A stretch of 47,954 nucleotides of DNA from Clostridia bacterium (GTDB lineage: Bacteria; Bacillota; Clostridia; Lachnospirales; Lachnospiraceae), in assembly GCA_021201905.1 (NCBI GenBank), contig JAJQEA010000058.1:1-47954 (forward strand). The letters are read 5' to 3'. The notes below the pieces were generated by a model. That model was given only the letters and a program-made list of their open reading frames with translations. It had not been told where the DNA came from and ran no database searches. Shown here piece after piece: positions 18,023-27,670 of the stretch. Made by a program: the position numbers and the translations under genes. The first letter of the stretch is position 1, and every line of letters begins with the position of its first letter.

Positions 18023-19648
18023 CCCGCCCTTTTCTTCTTGTCAACTGTATATCTTGCGGTAATCCTTTGGGGTGATGCCCACGTATTTTTTTAAAGAGCT
18101 TGCTGAAGTAACGAGCGTCCTGAAAGCCCACGAAATATGCAATCTCATTGACAGACAGGTTGGATTCCTTGAGCTTGGTTTTGGCATGCTCTATCCGGTA
18201 GGAATTCAGGTAGTCCACGAAGTTTTTACCTGTTTCCTTCTTGAAAATGTTGGAGAGATAGGCTGGGCTCAAGGACACCAGAAGAGCCGCGTCCTCCAGG
18301 TGGATGGAATCCGTATAGTGTTCCTTTATGTATCTGAGAACAGTGCGCACCGGGCGGGCGTTTTGGGCCTGTATAGCCTTGTGTATATTCTCAAATATAT
18401 AGGATACCGGTTCCGCCACAGCGGCCTTCAGGGACTCCAGAGATAATGCGTTGTCGATTGCATAATGAATCTGGGTGGACAGATAGTCCGGTGACAGCTC
18501 CCCCTGATCCAGGGAAATATCCATGTGCATCAGCATCTGGCAGATGTCCTGCATCATGGAAATGACATCAAACAACGGAAAGAGATGCCTGGGTTTGAAA
18601 AACAGCTGGTTCAGGGTGGCCATAAAATCTGCAAAATGGACGGATTCCACGGCTTTTCTGAATTGATGCAGGTATGCCTCTTTTTCTTCCAGGGACAGGT
18701 GGGGAACAGGCGCAGTCTTTTCATAAAACAGAATCTGGCCGCATCCGGCCAAAATGCGGTAATACAATGCGTCTGTGGCATCCTTGTAGGAACGGCTGAA
18801 GGAGGAAACCTCCGGGTAAGCCGTGCCTACCCCTATGGTGATTTTTAATCCCGCGAACATGTCCAGAAGGTTATAAGCCTTCTGGTAGAATTCCGTCAGG
18901 CAGGCCTGAAACCGGCTGTCAGCCATTACAGGGTAATTTACGCCAAAGCAGATGGTGCTGTCCTCCACACAGGAGAGCGTCTGGTAACAGAGGTCCGCCA
19001 GATCCTCATGGAACATGGAAATCAGCTTTTTATTCAGGGAGCCCATGTGGTCAGGGTTGTCTGCTCCCTGATTGGCAAAATCCAGTTTGATGCAGAGGAT
19101 GCGGAAAAGTCCGGGCTTGAAATCAATGCCATACTCCTCTGTCACATGGTCCAGCGTAACGGAGGAATCCTGTATTTCCCATATGATTCGTTTCAAAAAG
19201 AAAGATTTACCAGGATGCTCGGTATGGACAGCAGAGAGGTCCTCGCTGCCAGGGGCGGGCTGCTGCCGCAATTCCTCCAGGATTTTTTTAGAGCCTGGTT
19301 CAGTTCCGTTTCACTGATGGGCTTCAGGATATAATCGTCCACAGCGTATTTCAGTGCGTTGTGGGCGTATTCAAATTGTTTATAGCCGCTTACGATGATA
19401 AAACGGCAGGGGATGTTAAGATACCTGGTCTGGCGGATCAGTTCAATACCGTCCATAACAGGCATGCTTATGTCCGTAATTACAATAGCAGGTCTGTGCT
19501 CCTGAATTTTCTGGAGTAATTCCTGTCCGTTATGGGCAAAACCCGTAAACTCCAGGCCCAATTCATCCCAACATATCATTTTTTTGATAAGTTCGCATAT
19601 CAGGCATTCGTCATCGGCAATCAGTACCTTCATTTTTTCAGTAAGCAC
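18012..19648 (-). CDS. AraC-type response regulator (YesN-like), frame broken at an A7 tract
   Basis: A receiver domain (phosphoacceptor Asp59 in ITDISMP, Lys in YILKP) followed by a linker of about 260 residues and a C-terminal AraC double helix-turn-helix (LSPAYLSNIFKKETGKNF; VNEIAYFVGFQDARYFSKLF). Start is GTG at 19648 with GAGGG upstream. The receiver (19193-19648) and the rest (18012-19271) are in different frames. They join at CTA AAA AAA TCC (A7, 19283-19289): one extra A, or a -1 slip on A_AAA_AAA, gives LKKILEELRQQP. Otherwise a receiver-only product ends 29 residues later. It likely controls the divergent sugar operon. Confidence 0.85.
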
Positions 19649-19868
19649 AAGAATCCCTCTTTCTCTTTTTGATTGTCAATAATATAGCACAATGAAAATG
19701 GGGTGTCAAATAAATGGAGGGTTAAAAGTGCACAAAAATAGGCGGATGGAACGTGAAAAATAGAAATAATACACATATTCTAAAAATCGGTGCATTGTGG
19801 AAAAGAGAAAAGAACATTATGATAAGTTTCGGCAGTTAACAACACAGAGGTATGAAAGGAGAAGGAGT

Positions 19869-21227
19869 ATGAAGAAACAATTGCTGGCATGTATGTTGGC
19901 GGTGTCCATGATGGCGGGAACTCTGGCAGGATGCGGAGGTTCTGCACAGACTTCGGGGACTACGGCCCAGGATAAGGCTAAAGAGGCTGCTCCGGCGGAC
20001 AGCCAGGACCAAAAGAGCCAGAAGGACGGGGATGGTGACATTACACTTACCCTATGGCATATTGAAAATGATGCCAAGGGGCTGGAGGTGGTAAAGCGCT
20101 GTATTGAACGGTTTGAGGCCAGCCATCCCAACGTGAAGGTGGAGCAGGTGCCTATGGAGAATGACCCGTATAAGACAAAGCTTACCACAGCCATGGCTGC
20201 CGGGCAGGAACCGGATATATTTATTTCCTGGGGCGGAGGATGGCTCCAGTCCTTTGTGGAAGAGGGAAAGGTTTTGGATATTGACCAGAATGTCAGGGGA
20301 ATTTCGGATCTCTACCATGAATCAGCCCTGTCCCTGTTCGAGATTGAGGGGAAATACTGGGCAGTGCCCTTTAGCACCGGCGCGGCGCCTGTGTACTATA
20401 ACACAAAGATATATGAGGAACTGGGACTCAAGGTGCCTGAGACCGTGGACGAGCTGGAAGCAAACTGCCAGGTGTTAAAAGACAACGGCATCATTCCCTT
20501 TGCCCTGGCCAACTCCAGCCAGTGGCCGGGCGCCCTTACCTTTATCTGGCTGTCCCTGAGGGAAGGCGGTTCACAGACATTCCTGGATGCATTTAACAGG
20601 ACAGGGAACGCCACCTTTGAGGACGAGAGCTTTATCAAGGCCGGACAGAGGATTCAGGACTGGGTTAAGAAGGGATATTACCCGGAAGGCGCCAACGGCA
20701 TCAACTACGATACAGGCGGTTCCCGCATGCTGTTCTACGGCGGACAGGCAGCCCACATTATTCAGACCAACGGCTTCGTTGCAAACTGTAAGTCAGAGCA
20801 GCCTGATTTCTATGAGAATAACCTGGGATTATTCAATTATCCTGTGATTGAAGGCGGCAAGGGCAAGGCGGACGAGATTCTCGGCGGCGGCAACGGATAT
20901 TCCATCGCTGCATCCTGCCAGCATCCCCAGGAAGCCATGGAGCTGGTAAAGGCCCTGACAAGCCAGGAATATGCTCAGGATATGTCCGATACGGCGGGCA
21001 TCCTTACCGGAGTAAAGGGAGTGGATATTAAGGACAGCAAGCTGCAGCAGATGGAGGATCTCCTGGTAAATGCCTCCTACATGCAGAATTACTATGACCA
21101 GTTCCTTCCTACGGAATTGGGAAATCTGCACAAGCAGACCACATATGATCTGTTTGGCCTTACTACCACGCCGGAACAGGCGGCAGCTGATATGGAAGCC
21201 CAGGCGCAGAAGGATTTAACAAAGTAA
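19869..21227 (+). CDS. Sugar ABC transporter substrate-binding lipoprotein (CUT1)
   Basis: Start at 19869 (GAAGGAG just upstream) gives a lipoprotein signal MKKQLLACMLAVSMMAG with lipobox LAGC. The mature protein is an SBP_bac_1-type sugar-binding protein (ITLTLWHIENDAKGLEVV, EPDIFISWGGGW, GGNGYSIAASCQHPQEAM). It delivers an oligosaccharide to the two permeases that follow. It is first in an operon that also holds GH3 and GH5 enzymes and is transcribed away from the two-component genes. No ATPase is encoded here, as is usual for CUT1 systems served by a shared MsmX-type ATPase. Confidence 0.94.
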   Translation: MKKQLLACMLAVSMMAGTLAGCGGSAQTSGTTAQDKAKEAAPADSQDQKSQKDGDGDITLTLWHIENDAKGLEVVKRCIERFEASHPNVKVEQVPMENDPYKTKLTTAMAAGQEPDIFISWGGGWLQSFVEEGKVLDIDQNVRGISDLYHESALSLFEIEGKYWAVPFSTGAAPVYYNTKIYEELGLKVPETVDELEANCQVLKDNGIIPFALANSSQWPGALTFIWLSLREGGSQTFLDAFNRTGNATFEDESFIKAGQRIQDWVKKGYYPEGANGINYDTGGSRMLFYGGQAAHIIQTNGFVANCKSEQPDFYENNLGLFNYPVIEGGKGKADEILGGGNGYSIAASCQHPQEAMELVKALTSQEYAQDMSDTAGILTGVKGVDIKDSKLQQMEDLLVNASYMQNYYDQFLPTELGNLHKQTTYDLFGLTTTPEQAAADMEAQAQKDLTK

Positions 21228-21308
21228 TCATAAGTTGATTTCGGTATGTGAGGGTGCTGCGGGCAGCGCCTTCATTCCAGATAACGCTCTGTCAGAAGGA
21301 GAAATCAT

Positions 21309-22181
21309 ATGAGCAGAAGAAATAAACATATTGGAATCATAGCGCTGTTTGTGCTTCCCGCCCTGTTCTTTTACGGTACGTTTAATGTGGTGGGAATTCT
21401 CAGGACATTTTTCTACAGCTTCATGGACTGGAAGGGAATCAGCGCCAACAGGACCTTTATCGGCCTTGACAATTATATTGAATTGTTTGGGGATTCATTT
21501 TTCTGGAATGCCATGAAGAATAATGTAATCCTGGTGATCGTATCCGTGGCAATCCAGCTTCCGGGAGCGCTGCTCCTGGCGCTTCTTATTAACCAGGAAT
21601 TAAAGGGAACACGCTTTTTCCGCACGGTATTCTTTATGCCCATGCTTCTCTCCACCGTGGCAACCGGTATCATGTGGATTCTGTTTTATGATCCGTATTT
21701 CGGCCTTATGGCCAACCTTATGCAGAAGCTTGGGATGAAGAGCATTGCGTTTCTGGAGGGAAGTTCTTCCATGCCTTCCATTATGTTCGTCATATGCTGG
21801 CAGTTCATTCCCTTTTATATGATTATATTAAAGGCGGGCCTGACCAACATTTCAGCGGATATTTATGAGGCGGCCAAAATAGACGGCGCCAACGGCAGCC
21901 AGTGCTTTTGGCGGATTACCCTGCCCCTTCTCATGCCCACGCTGCGCTCAGCCGCGGTGTTACAGCTGGTTGGTTCTCTTAAATATTTTGATCTGTTTTA
22001 CGTCATGATGGGCGGGGCTCCCAACAAGGCAACGGAACTTATGGCAACCTACATGTATAAAAAAGGATTTACGGAGTTCCGCATGGGGTATGCAAGCACC
22101 ATTGCGGCCAGCATGTTTATCCTGTGCTTTGCCATAGCGTGTATATTCCTGTATATCACCAGAAATAAGGAGGCGGCATAA
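21309..22181 (+). CDS. Sugar ABC transporter permease (MalF/UgpA type)
   Basis: A 290-residue permease with six membrane segments. The ATPase-coupling EAA loop reads YEAAKIDGANGSQCFWRITLP. It pairs with the next gene, whose start is one base beyond this stop. Confidence 0.94.
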   Translation: MSRRNKHIGIIALFVLPALFFYGTFNVVGILRTFFYSFMDWKGISANRTFIGLDNYIELFGDSFFWNAMKNNVILVIVSVAIQLPGALLLALLINQELKGTRFFRTVFFMPMLLSTVATGIMWILFYDPYFGLMANLMQKLGMKSIAFLEGSSSMPSIMFVICWQFIPFYMIILKAGLTNISADIYEAAKIDGANGSQCFWRITLPLLMPTLRSAAVLQLVGSLKYFDLFYVMMGGAPNKATELMATYMYKKGFTEFRMGYASTIAASMFILCFAIACIFLYITRNKEAA

Positions 22182-22182
22182 T

Positions 22183-23016
22183 ATGGGCGTATTGTTAAAA
22201 AGAAGAGTGATGCACACAGTCCTCTATGTAATCAGCATTGTCATTGCCCTGATTACAGGGTTTCCCTTTCTGTTTCTGGTTATCAACAGCTTCAAGGGAA
22301 TGGGAGAGTACCTGACAAATATCTGGATGCTGCCCAAAGAGCTGTTTCTGGGCAATTACCAGATGATTCTGAAACCGGACTTTCTGAGATATTTCCTCAA
22401 CAGTGTCATTGTGTCGGCTGTCAGCGTGTTCATTATCGTAGTGGTATCTTCCATGATTTCCTTTACCTTTGCCAGAATGCGCTACCGGGGAAAAAATCTG
22501 CTGTACTTTGCCATCATCGCCGGAATGATGATTCCTGTACATACAACCCTGATTCCTACCTTTACCCTGCTCAGCAGCGTCGGGCTGACAGACTCACTGA
22601 CCGGTCTTGTGGGCCCCTATGTCAGCTATAATATACCCATAGCCGTGTTCATCCTGACCCAGTTTTTCTGGGAAATCCCAAAGGAGCTGGAGGAAGCGGC
22701 CATCATTGACGGTTGCAGCATTGTGGGTACTTTTAAAAATATCATACTGCCCTTATCGGGACCGGCTATCTCCACAATCGTAGTGTACACGTTCCTGAAT
22801 ATATGGAATGAGTTCATCAATGCCAATGTGCTGATTACCAGTTCGGCAAAGAAAACGCTGCCCCTGGGAATCCGGGAATTTTACGGAATACAGTCTGTTA
22901 ACATACCGGCAGTCCTCACCGCAATCCTGGTGGGATCCCTTCCCGTTATCCTTCTGTACTTTTTCGCGCAGGAGAAGGTGGTGAACGGATTGACACAGGG
23001 AGCGGTTAAGGGTTAA
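22183..23016 (+). CDS. Sugar ABC transporter permease (MalG/UgpE type)
   Basis: A 277-residue second permease with six membrane segments. EAA loop EEAAIIDGCSIVGTFKNIILP and the typical tail EKVVNGLTQGAVKG. It completes the CUT1 membrane pore; the GH3 gene follows after 19 nt. Confidence 0.94.
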   Translation: MGVLLKRRVMHTVLYVISIVIALITGFPFLFLVINSFKGMGEYLTNIWMLPKELFLGNYQMILKPDFLRYFLNSVIVSAVSVFIIVVVSSMISFTFARMRYRGKNLLYFAIIAGMMIPVHTTLIPTFTLLSSVGLTDSLTGLVGPYVSYNIPIAVFILTQFFWEIPKELEEAAIIDGCSIVGTFKNIILPLSGPAISTIVVYTFLNIWNEFINANVLITSSAKKTLPLGIREFYGIQSVNIPAVLTAILVGSLPVILLYFFAQEKVVNGLTQGAVKG

Positions 23017-23035
23017 GGAAAGGGGAATTGAAACC

Positions 23036-25144
23036 ATGGATTTTGAGAAAAGAGCAAGGGAACTGGTGGAGCAGATGACGCTGGAGGAGAAAGCTTCCCA
23101 GCTTCGGTTCGACGCTCCGGCTATCGCACATCTGGGAATCCCCAGATACCACTGGTGGAATGAAGCACTTCACGGAGTAGCCAGGGCAGGAACAGCTACC
23201 ATGTTTCCGCAGGCCATTGGCATGGCGGCCATGTTTGATGAGGATATGATGGAGGAAATAGGGGCAGCGGTGGGGGTGGAGGCCAGGGCCAAATACAATG
23301 CATATGCGGCCCAGGAGGACAGGGACATCTATAAAGGCCTTACACTCTGGTCTCCCAATGTAAATATTTTCCGTGATCCCAGATGGGGCAGGGGACATGA
23401 AACCTTTGGAGAGGACCCTTACCTGTCCGGAAGGCTGGGAGTGGGATTCATCAAAGGAGTACAGGGAGAGGGAGAGTACCTTATGGCCGCCGCGTGCGCA
23501 AAACATTTTGCGGTGCACAGCGGACCGGAGGAGAAGCGCCATGAATTTGATGCCAGGGTCAGCCGGAAGGACCTGTGGGAAACATATCTGCCTGCATTTG
23601 AGGCATGTGTAGTGGAGGGAAAGGTGGAAGGCGTCATGGGCGCCTATAACCGGACAAACGGGGAACCCTGCTGCGGCAGCAAGACCCTGATACAGGACAT
23701 CCTTAAGAAAAAGTGGAACTTTGACGGCTATTTTGTTTCGGACTGCTGGGCTATTAAGGATTTCCATGAGAACCATCAGGTGACGGACACCGCTGCGGAG
23801 TCGGCGTCCATGGCGCTGAAAAACGGCTGCGACATCAACTGCGGCAACACATATCTGCACATTTTAAGCGCATGGGAAAAGGGGCTGGTATCAGAGGAGG
23901 ATATTACAGAGGCCGCGGTACATGCCATGCGTACCAGGCTCAGGCTTGGACTATTTGACGGAGAATGCCCGTATCACAATATTCCCTATGAGACAGTGGG
24001 ATGCAGGGAACACCGCAGACTGGCCATAAAGGCAGCAGAGGAATCCATGGTTCTTCTTAAAAATGACAACATCCTGCCCCTTAACCGGGATTTGAAAAAG
24101 CTGGCGGTCATCGGTCCCAACGCGGACAGCCGGTGGCCCCTTATCGCCAATTACCATGGAACGGCGCCCAGATATGTGACGGTTCTGGAGGGGATTGAGA
24201 CACTTCTGGGAGAGGAGGCCCGAATCTACTATTCAGAAGGCTGCCACACCATGAAGGAGAAGGTGGAACAGCTTGCCCTGCCGGGCGACCGCATAAGCGA
24301 GGCGGTAACAGCGGCCAGGGAAGCCGGGATAGCTGTTGTGTGTATCGGGCTGGATGAACGCTATGAGGGAGAACAGCAGGATCTGGGCAACCGGTTTGAC
24401 GAGGCGGTGAGCATGGCGGATAAACCTTCGCTGGCATTTCCGGAATCCCAGAGACGTATGCTGGAAGCCCTGATTGAGACAGGCATACCTCTTGTGGTGG
24501 TAAATATGACGGGCAGCGCCATGGATTTAAAGTGGCTGTCCCAGGCAGAAAGCGTGAAGGCAATCCTTCAGGCGTGGTATCCTGGCGCAGAGGGTGGAAT
24601 TGCAGTGGCAAAGACTCTGTTGGGCGAGTGCAATCCCTCTGGAAAGCTTCCTGTTACATTTTACCAGTCCGAGGAAGAGCTGCCGTCCTATGAAGATTAC
24701 AGCATGAAAAACAGAACGTACCGGCACATGGAGGGGGAGGCACTTTATCCCTTTGGATTCGGTCTTTCCTATACCAGATATAAGTACAGGAATCTGAGCT
24801 GGCGCACGGATGAGAATGGAAATGTCCTGGTATCCGCTGTGGTCAAAAATGACGGAAGGCTGTACGGGGAGGAGGTGGTCCAGGTGTATGTGAAAAATCT
24901 GGATTCACCCCTGGCAGTCAGAAACCATGCCTTATGCGCCTTTGCCCGTGTTGGCCTGGAAGCCGGACAGGAGAGGACCGTAGATTTCTGCCTGCCGGCC
25001 CACGCATTTTACGTGGTGGATCAGGATGGGGAGAGACGCCCGGATGGCAGGCGGTTTCATGTGTATGTAGGCGGAAGCCAGCCGGATGACAGAAGCTGCC
25101 ATCTGATGGAGGAAAAGCCTCTGATGGTTCAGGTGGAGCTGTGA
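23036..25144 (+). CDS. Glycoside hydrolase family 3 (beta-xylosidase/beta-glucosidase type), intracellular
   Basis: A 702-residue retaining glycosidase without a signal peptide. The catalytic nucleophile is Asp236 in FVSDCWAI. The N-terminal barrel carries the RWGRGHETFGEDPYL and KHFAVHSGPEE substrate-site motifs, the alpha/beta domain follows (VIGPNADSRWPLIANYHGT), and a fibronectin-III-like domain closes it (EVVQVYVKNLDSPLAVRN). The RWGRGHETFGEDP form is common among bacterial beta-xylosidase-like GH3 enzymes. It would trim imported oligosaccharides from the non-reducing end. Between the permeases and GH5, it completes an import-and-digest operon. Confidence 0.92.
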   Translation: MDFEKRARELVEQMTLEEKASQLRFDAPAIAHLGIPRYHWWNEALHGVARAGTATMFPQAIGMAAMFDEDMMEEIGAAVGVEARAKYNAYAAQEDRDIYKGLTLWSPNVNIFRDPRWGRGHETFGEDPYLSGRLGVGFIKGVQGEGEYLMAAACAKHFAVHSGPEEKRHEFDARVSRKDLWETYLPAFEACVVEGKVEGVMGAYNRTNGEPCCGSKTLIQDILKKKWNFDGYFVSDCWAIKDFHENHQVTDTAAESASMALKNGCDINCGNTYLHILSAWEKGLVSEEDITEAAVHAMRTRLRLGLFDGECPYHNIPYETVGCREHRRLAIKAAEESMVLLKNDNILPLNRDLKKLAVIGPNADSRWPLIANYHGTAPRYVTVLEGIETLLGEEARIYYSEGCHTMKEKVEQLALPGDRISEAVTAAREAGIAVVCIGLDERYEGEQQDLGNRFDEAVSMADKPSLAFPESQRRMLEALIETGIPLVVVNMTGSAMDLKWLSQAESVKAILQAWYPGAEGGIAVAKTLLGECNPSGKLPVTFYQSEEELPSYEDYSMKNRTYRHMEGEALYPFGFGLSYTRYKYRNLSWRTDENGNVLVSAVVKNDGRLYGEEVVQVYVKNLDSPLAVRNHALCAFARVGLEAGQERTVDFCLPAHAFYVVDQDGERRPDGRRFHVYVGGSQPDDRSCHLMEEKPLMVQVEL

Positions 25145-25177
25145 CAGTGAATGGAAGAGGGCGAAGGAGGAGATAAT

Positions 25178-26617
25178 ATGGATTTTTTGCAGGTGAAAAA
25201 CGGAAAAATTGTAAACCAGTCCGGCGCGGAAGTCTATCTCAGGGGAACCTGTGTGGGCGGATGGATGAATATGGAGGACTTTATTAACGGATACCCGGGC
25301 ACAGAAAGCGGAATGAAACGGGAGCTTGCAAAAGCGTTGGGAGCAGGAAAAGCAGAGTTGTTTTTTGAAAAAATTCTGGATCATTTCCTGAGCGCGGACG
25401 ACATCCGGTTTATTAAGGAAACAGGGGCCAATTGCATCAGGATTCCGCTGAGTTACAGACATTTTGAGGACGATATGAACCCGTTCGTGTATAAGGAGGA
25501 GGGATTTAAACGTCTGGACCGTATACTGGATGTCTGTGAGCAGGAGGGCATCTATGTAATACTGGACATGCATGCCCTGGCCGGATGGCAGAATTGCCAT
25601 TGGCACAGCGATAATGAGAGGGGAGCGGTGATGCTGTGGAAGTACCGCCATTTCCAGGAGCGGCTTATCGCACTGTGGGAGGAATTTGCCCAGAGGTACA
25701 GGGACAGAAGCGTGGTGGCCGGGTACGATATCATGAACGAACCGTCCACCGGCACACCCACCGGTGAACATGCCTATGATTTTTACGAATTCTACCAGTC
25801 TGACTGGGATGCCATTAACCGGCTGTACCGGGAAGTTGCGGAGGCAGTGAGAAAAATAGATAAAAAACATATACTTTTCCTGGAAGGCGACAATTATTCC
25901 AGAGATTTTGCCGGTCTTGACGCGCCCTTTGAGGAAAATCTGGTTTACAGCAGCCATAATTACATTCCGCCGGGGTATGGTCCGGGTAAATATCCGGGAT
26001 ATTACGACGGTGTTTACTGGGATAAAAACAAACAGGAAAATGCGTTTCTGGACCATCAGGGAACCCGCTATGCCATGAAGCATCATGTGCCGCTGTGGGT
26101 GGGAGAGTTTGGATCCCAGTATCATGGATATAAGGAGGAGATACCCTACCGGCTCCAATCCATGGAGGATCAGCTGGGCATTTACAATGCATACGGCGTT
26201 CACTGGACCACATGGACTTATAAGGATCCAGGAATCATGGGATGGGTATTTTTGGATCCGGACAGTGAATACATGAAAATTATCCAGCCGGTACAGGAAC
26301 AAAAGCGGATTCTGGGGGCGAAAAATTTTGTGGCAGACTATGCGGGCGTGGCCGAGGGAAGGAGGAAATCCCGCATTCTGGCGGATTATATACTGGATGT
26401 GATGGGAGAAACCAGGATTGACAAGGCATCCAATGCCTTTGTTATGAACTATGGCGTCCTGAACGGATACGCGGGGGCCATGCTCCAGCCTGCTTATGCC
26501 AGACGCTTTAAAGGATACGGGGAGGACAGCCTGGAGCGCATCGCAGGCGCCTTCAAGCTGGAAAACTGCGTGAAAAATGAAGGGTATCTGGAAGTCCTGA
26601 AAGGAATGCTGCATTGA
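25178..26617 (+). CDS. Glycoside hydrolase family 5 (beta-glucanase/exo-glucosidase-like), intracellular
   Basis: Start at 25178 with AAGGAGG 7 nt upstream gives MDFLQVKNGKIV. A 479-residue barrel enzyme with the acid/base Glu188 in DIMNEPSTG and the nucleophile Glu310 in WVGEFGSQ, plus RIPLSYRHFE and LDMHALAGWQN, usual GH5 strand motifs. There is no signal peptide, unlike secreted cellulases, so it should act on imported oligosaccharides beside the GH3 enzyme. The last 90 or so residues extend beyond the catalytic core. Substrate is not readable; beta-glucan or beta-glucoside oligomers are the natural guess. The sugar operon probably ends here. Confidence 0.9.
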   Translation: MDFLQVKNGKIVNQSGAEVYLRGTCVGGWMNMEDFINGYPGTESGMKRELAKALGAGKAELFFEKILDHFLSADDIRFIKETGANCIRIPLSYRHFEDDMNPFVYKEEGFKRLDRILDVCEQEGIYVILDMHALAGWQNCHWHSDNERGAVMLWKYRHFQERLIALWEEFAQRYRDRSVVAGYDIMNEPSTGTPTGEHAYDFYEFYQSDWDAINRLYREVAEAVRKIDKKHILFLEGDNYSRDFAGLDAPFEENLVYSSHNYIPPGYGPGKYPGYYDGVYWDKNKQENAFLDHQGTRYAMKHHVPLWVGEFGSQYHGYKEEIPYRLQSMEDQLGIYNAYGVHWTTWTYKDPGIMGWVFLDPDSEYMKIIQPVQEQKRILGAKNFVADYAGVAEGRRKSRILADYILDVMGETRIDKASNAFVMNYGVLNGYAGAMLQPAYARRFKGYGEDSLERIAGAFKLENCVKNEGYLEVLKGMLH

Positions 26618-26755
26618 TAAAATACCGGTTCTCTGATAAACTTAAGTTATTATTTACATAGACACCAGGGCGTTGTTATTACATATGAAAAAGGGGCAGA
26701 TGTCATGATGCAGAGGAAGAACATGGTTTGGAAAGAACGAATGTCGGAGTACTGA

Positions 26756-27670
26756 ATGATTGGCCTGCTCCTTTTTCTCATTGGGGTTTTCTCCTATCTC
26801 TCCCCGGTATTTGCCACCAGAGGGAATCTGTCCAACTTCCTTCGGTTCATACCGGTCCTGGGAATTGTCACGCTGGGCGTGGCAATACTGATGATTTCCG
26901 GCGGTATTGACCTGTCATGCGGGGCCATTACGGCATGTGCGGGAACCGCAGCCGCGTATCTGGCGGTTTACGGGTGCCACCCTGTGGTGTGTGTGGCAGC
27001 GGGTATCCTGTGCGGAGGGGCCTGGGGACTTTTAAACGGCTTTTTGATTACCCGGTTTGAGTTAAAGCCATTTATCGTAACAGTGGGCAGCAATTACATG
27101 ATCCGCGGCCTGACACAGATGATTACAGGGGGCGTGCTCATAGGCGGCCTTCCGGGCTGGTTTTACAGCATATCCAATACAAATCTGTTCGGGGGCATGA
27201 TATATTCAAACTTTCTTATATTCCTGGCGCTGGGAGCAGCCGTGGTACTGGTGATGAAGCATACCATATTCGGCCGCTGCTGCTATGCTGTGGGAGCCAG
27301 TAAAAAGGCCAGCGGCCTGGCTGGGATCCGGGTGAACAGCCACCTTCTCAAGGTGTACTTTATTGAGGGCGCCTTAGCCGGGACCGCAGGGGTTATCCTT
27401 ATGTCCTATCTGAATGTGGGGGCGTCCAGCGAGGCCATGGGACTGGAGGCATACGCTATCGCCGCCGTCATTATAGGCGGAATCCGGTTTGAAGGCGGGG
27501 CAGGCGGCATGGAGCGGGCTTTTCTGGGCCTGCTTATCATCGAGATTTTTAAAAACGGAATGGCTGTGGCCGGGCTGAACACCTATGGCCAGCAGGCAGT
27601 GACCGGACTCATGATATTGGCAGCCATTGTGATGGATTATTTTAGGAAGAAGAAGGAAGAATCTGTATGA
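26756..27670 (+). CDS. Sugar ABC transporter permease (RbsC/XylH type) with an in-frame TGA before its start
   Basis: A 304-residue CUT2-type permease (ILMISGGIDLSCGAITA, IAAVIIGGIRFEGGAGG). An in-frame ATG at 26705 would give MMQRKNMVWKERMSEY, a normal cytoplasmic N-terminus for this family, but a TGA at 26753-26755 stops it right before the ATG at 26756. Translation may restart there (GGAG lies 7 nt upstream), or the TGA may be a point change. It overlaps the binding-protein gene by 4 nt. The RbsA-type ATPase that should accompany it is not in the operon. Confidence 0.85.
   Translation: MIGLLLFLIGVFSYLSPVFATRGNLSNFLRFIPVLGIVTLGVAILMISGGIDLSCGAITACAGTAAAYLAVYGCHPVVCVAAGILCGGAWGLLNGFLITRFELKPFIVTVGSNYMIRGLTQMITGGVLIGGLPGWFYSISNTNLFGGMIYSNFLIFLALGAAVVLVMKHTIFGRCCYAVGASKKASGLAGIRVNSHLLKVYFIEGALAGTAGVILMSYLNVGASSEAMGLEAYAIAAVIIGGIRFEGGAGGMERAFLGLLIIEIFKNGMAVAGLNTYGQQAVTGLMILAAIVMDYFRKKKEESV

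Noticed and set aside
24932-26614. 560-residue open frame opposite the GH5 gene
   Set aside because: Shadow of the GH5 and GH3 frames, whose catalytic motifs are intact on the plus strand.
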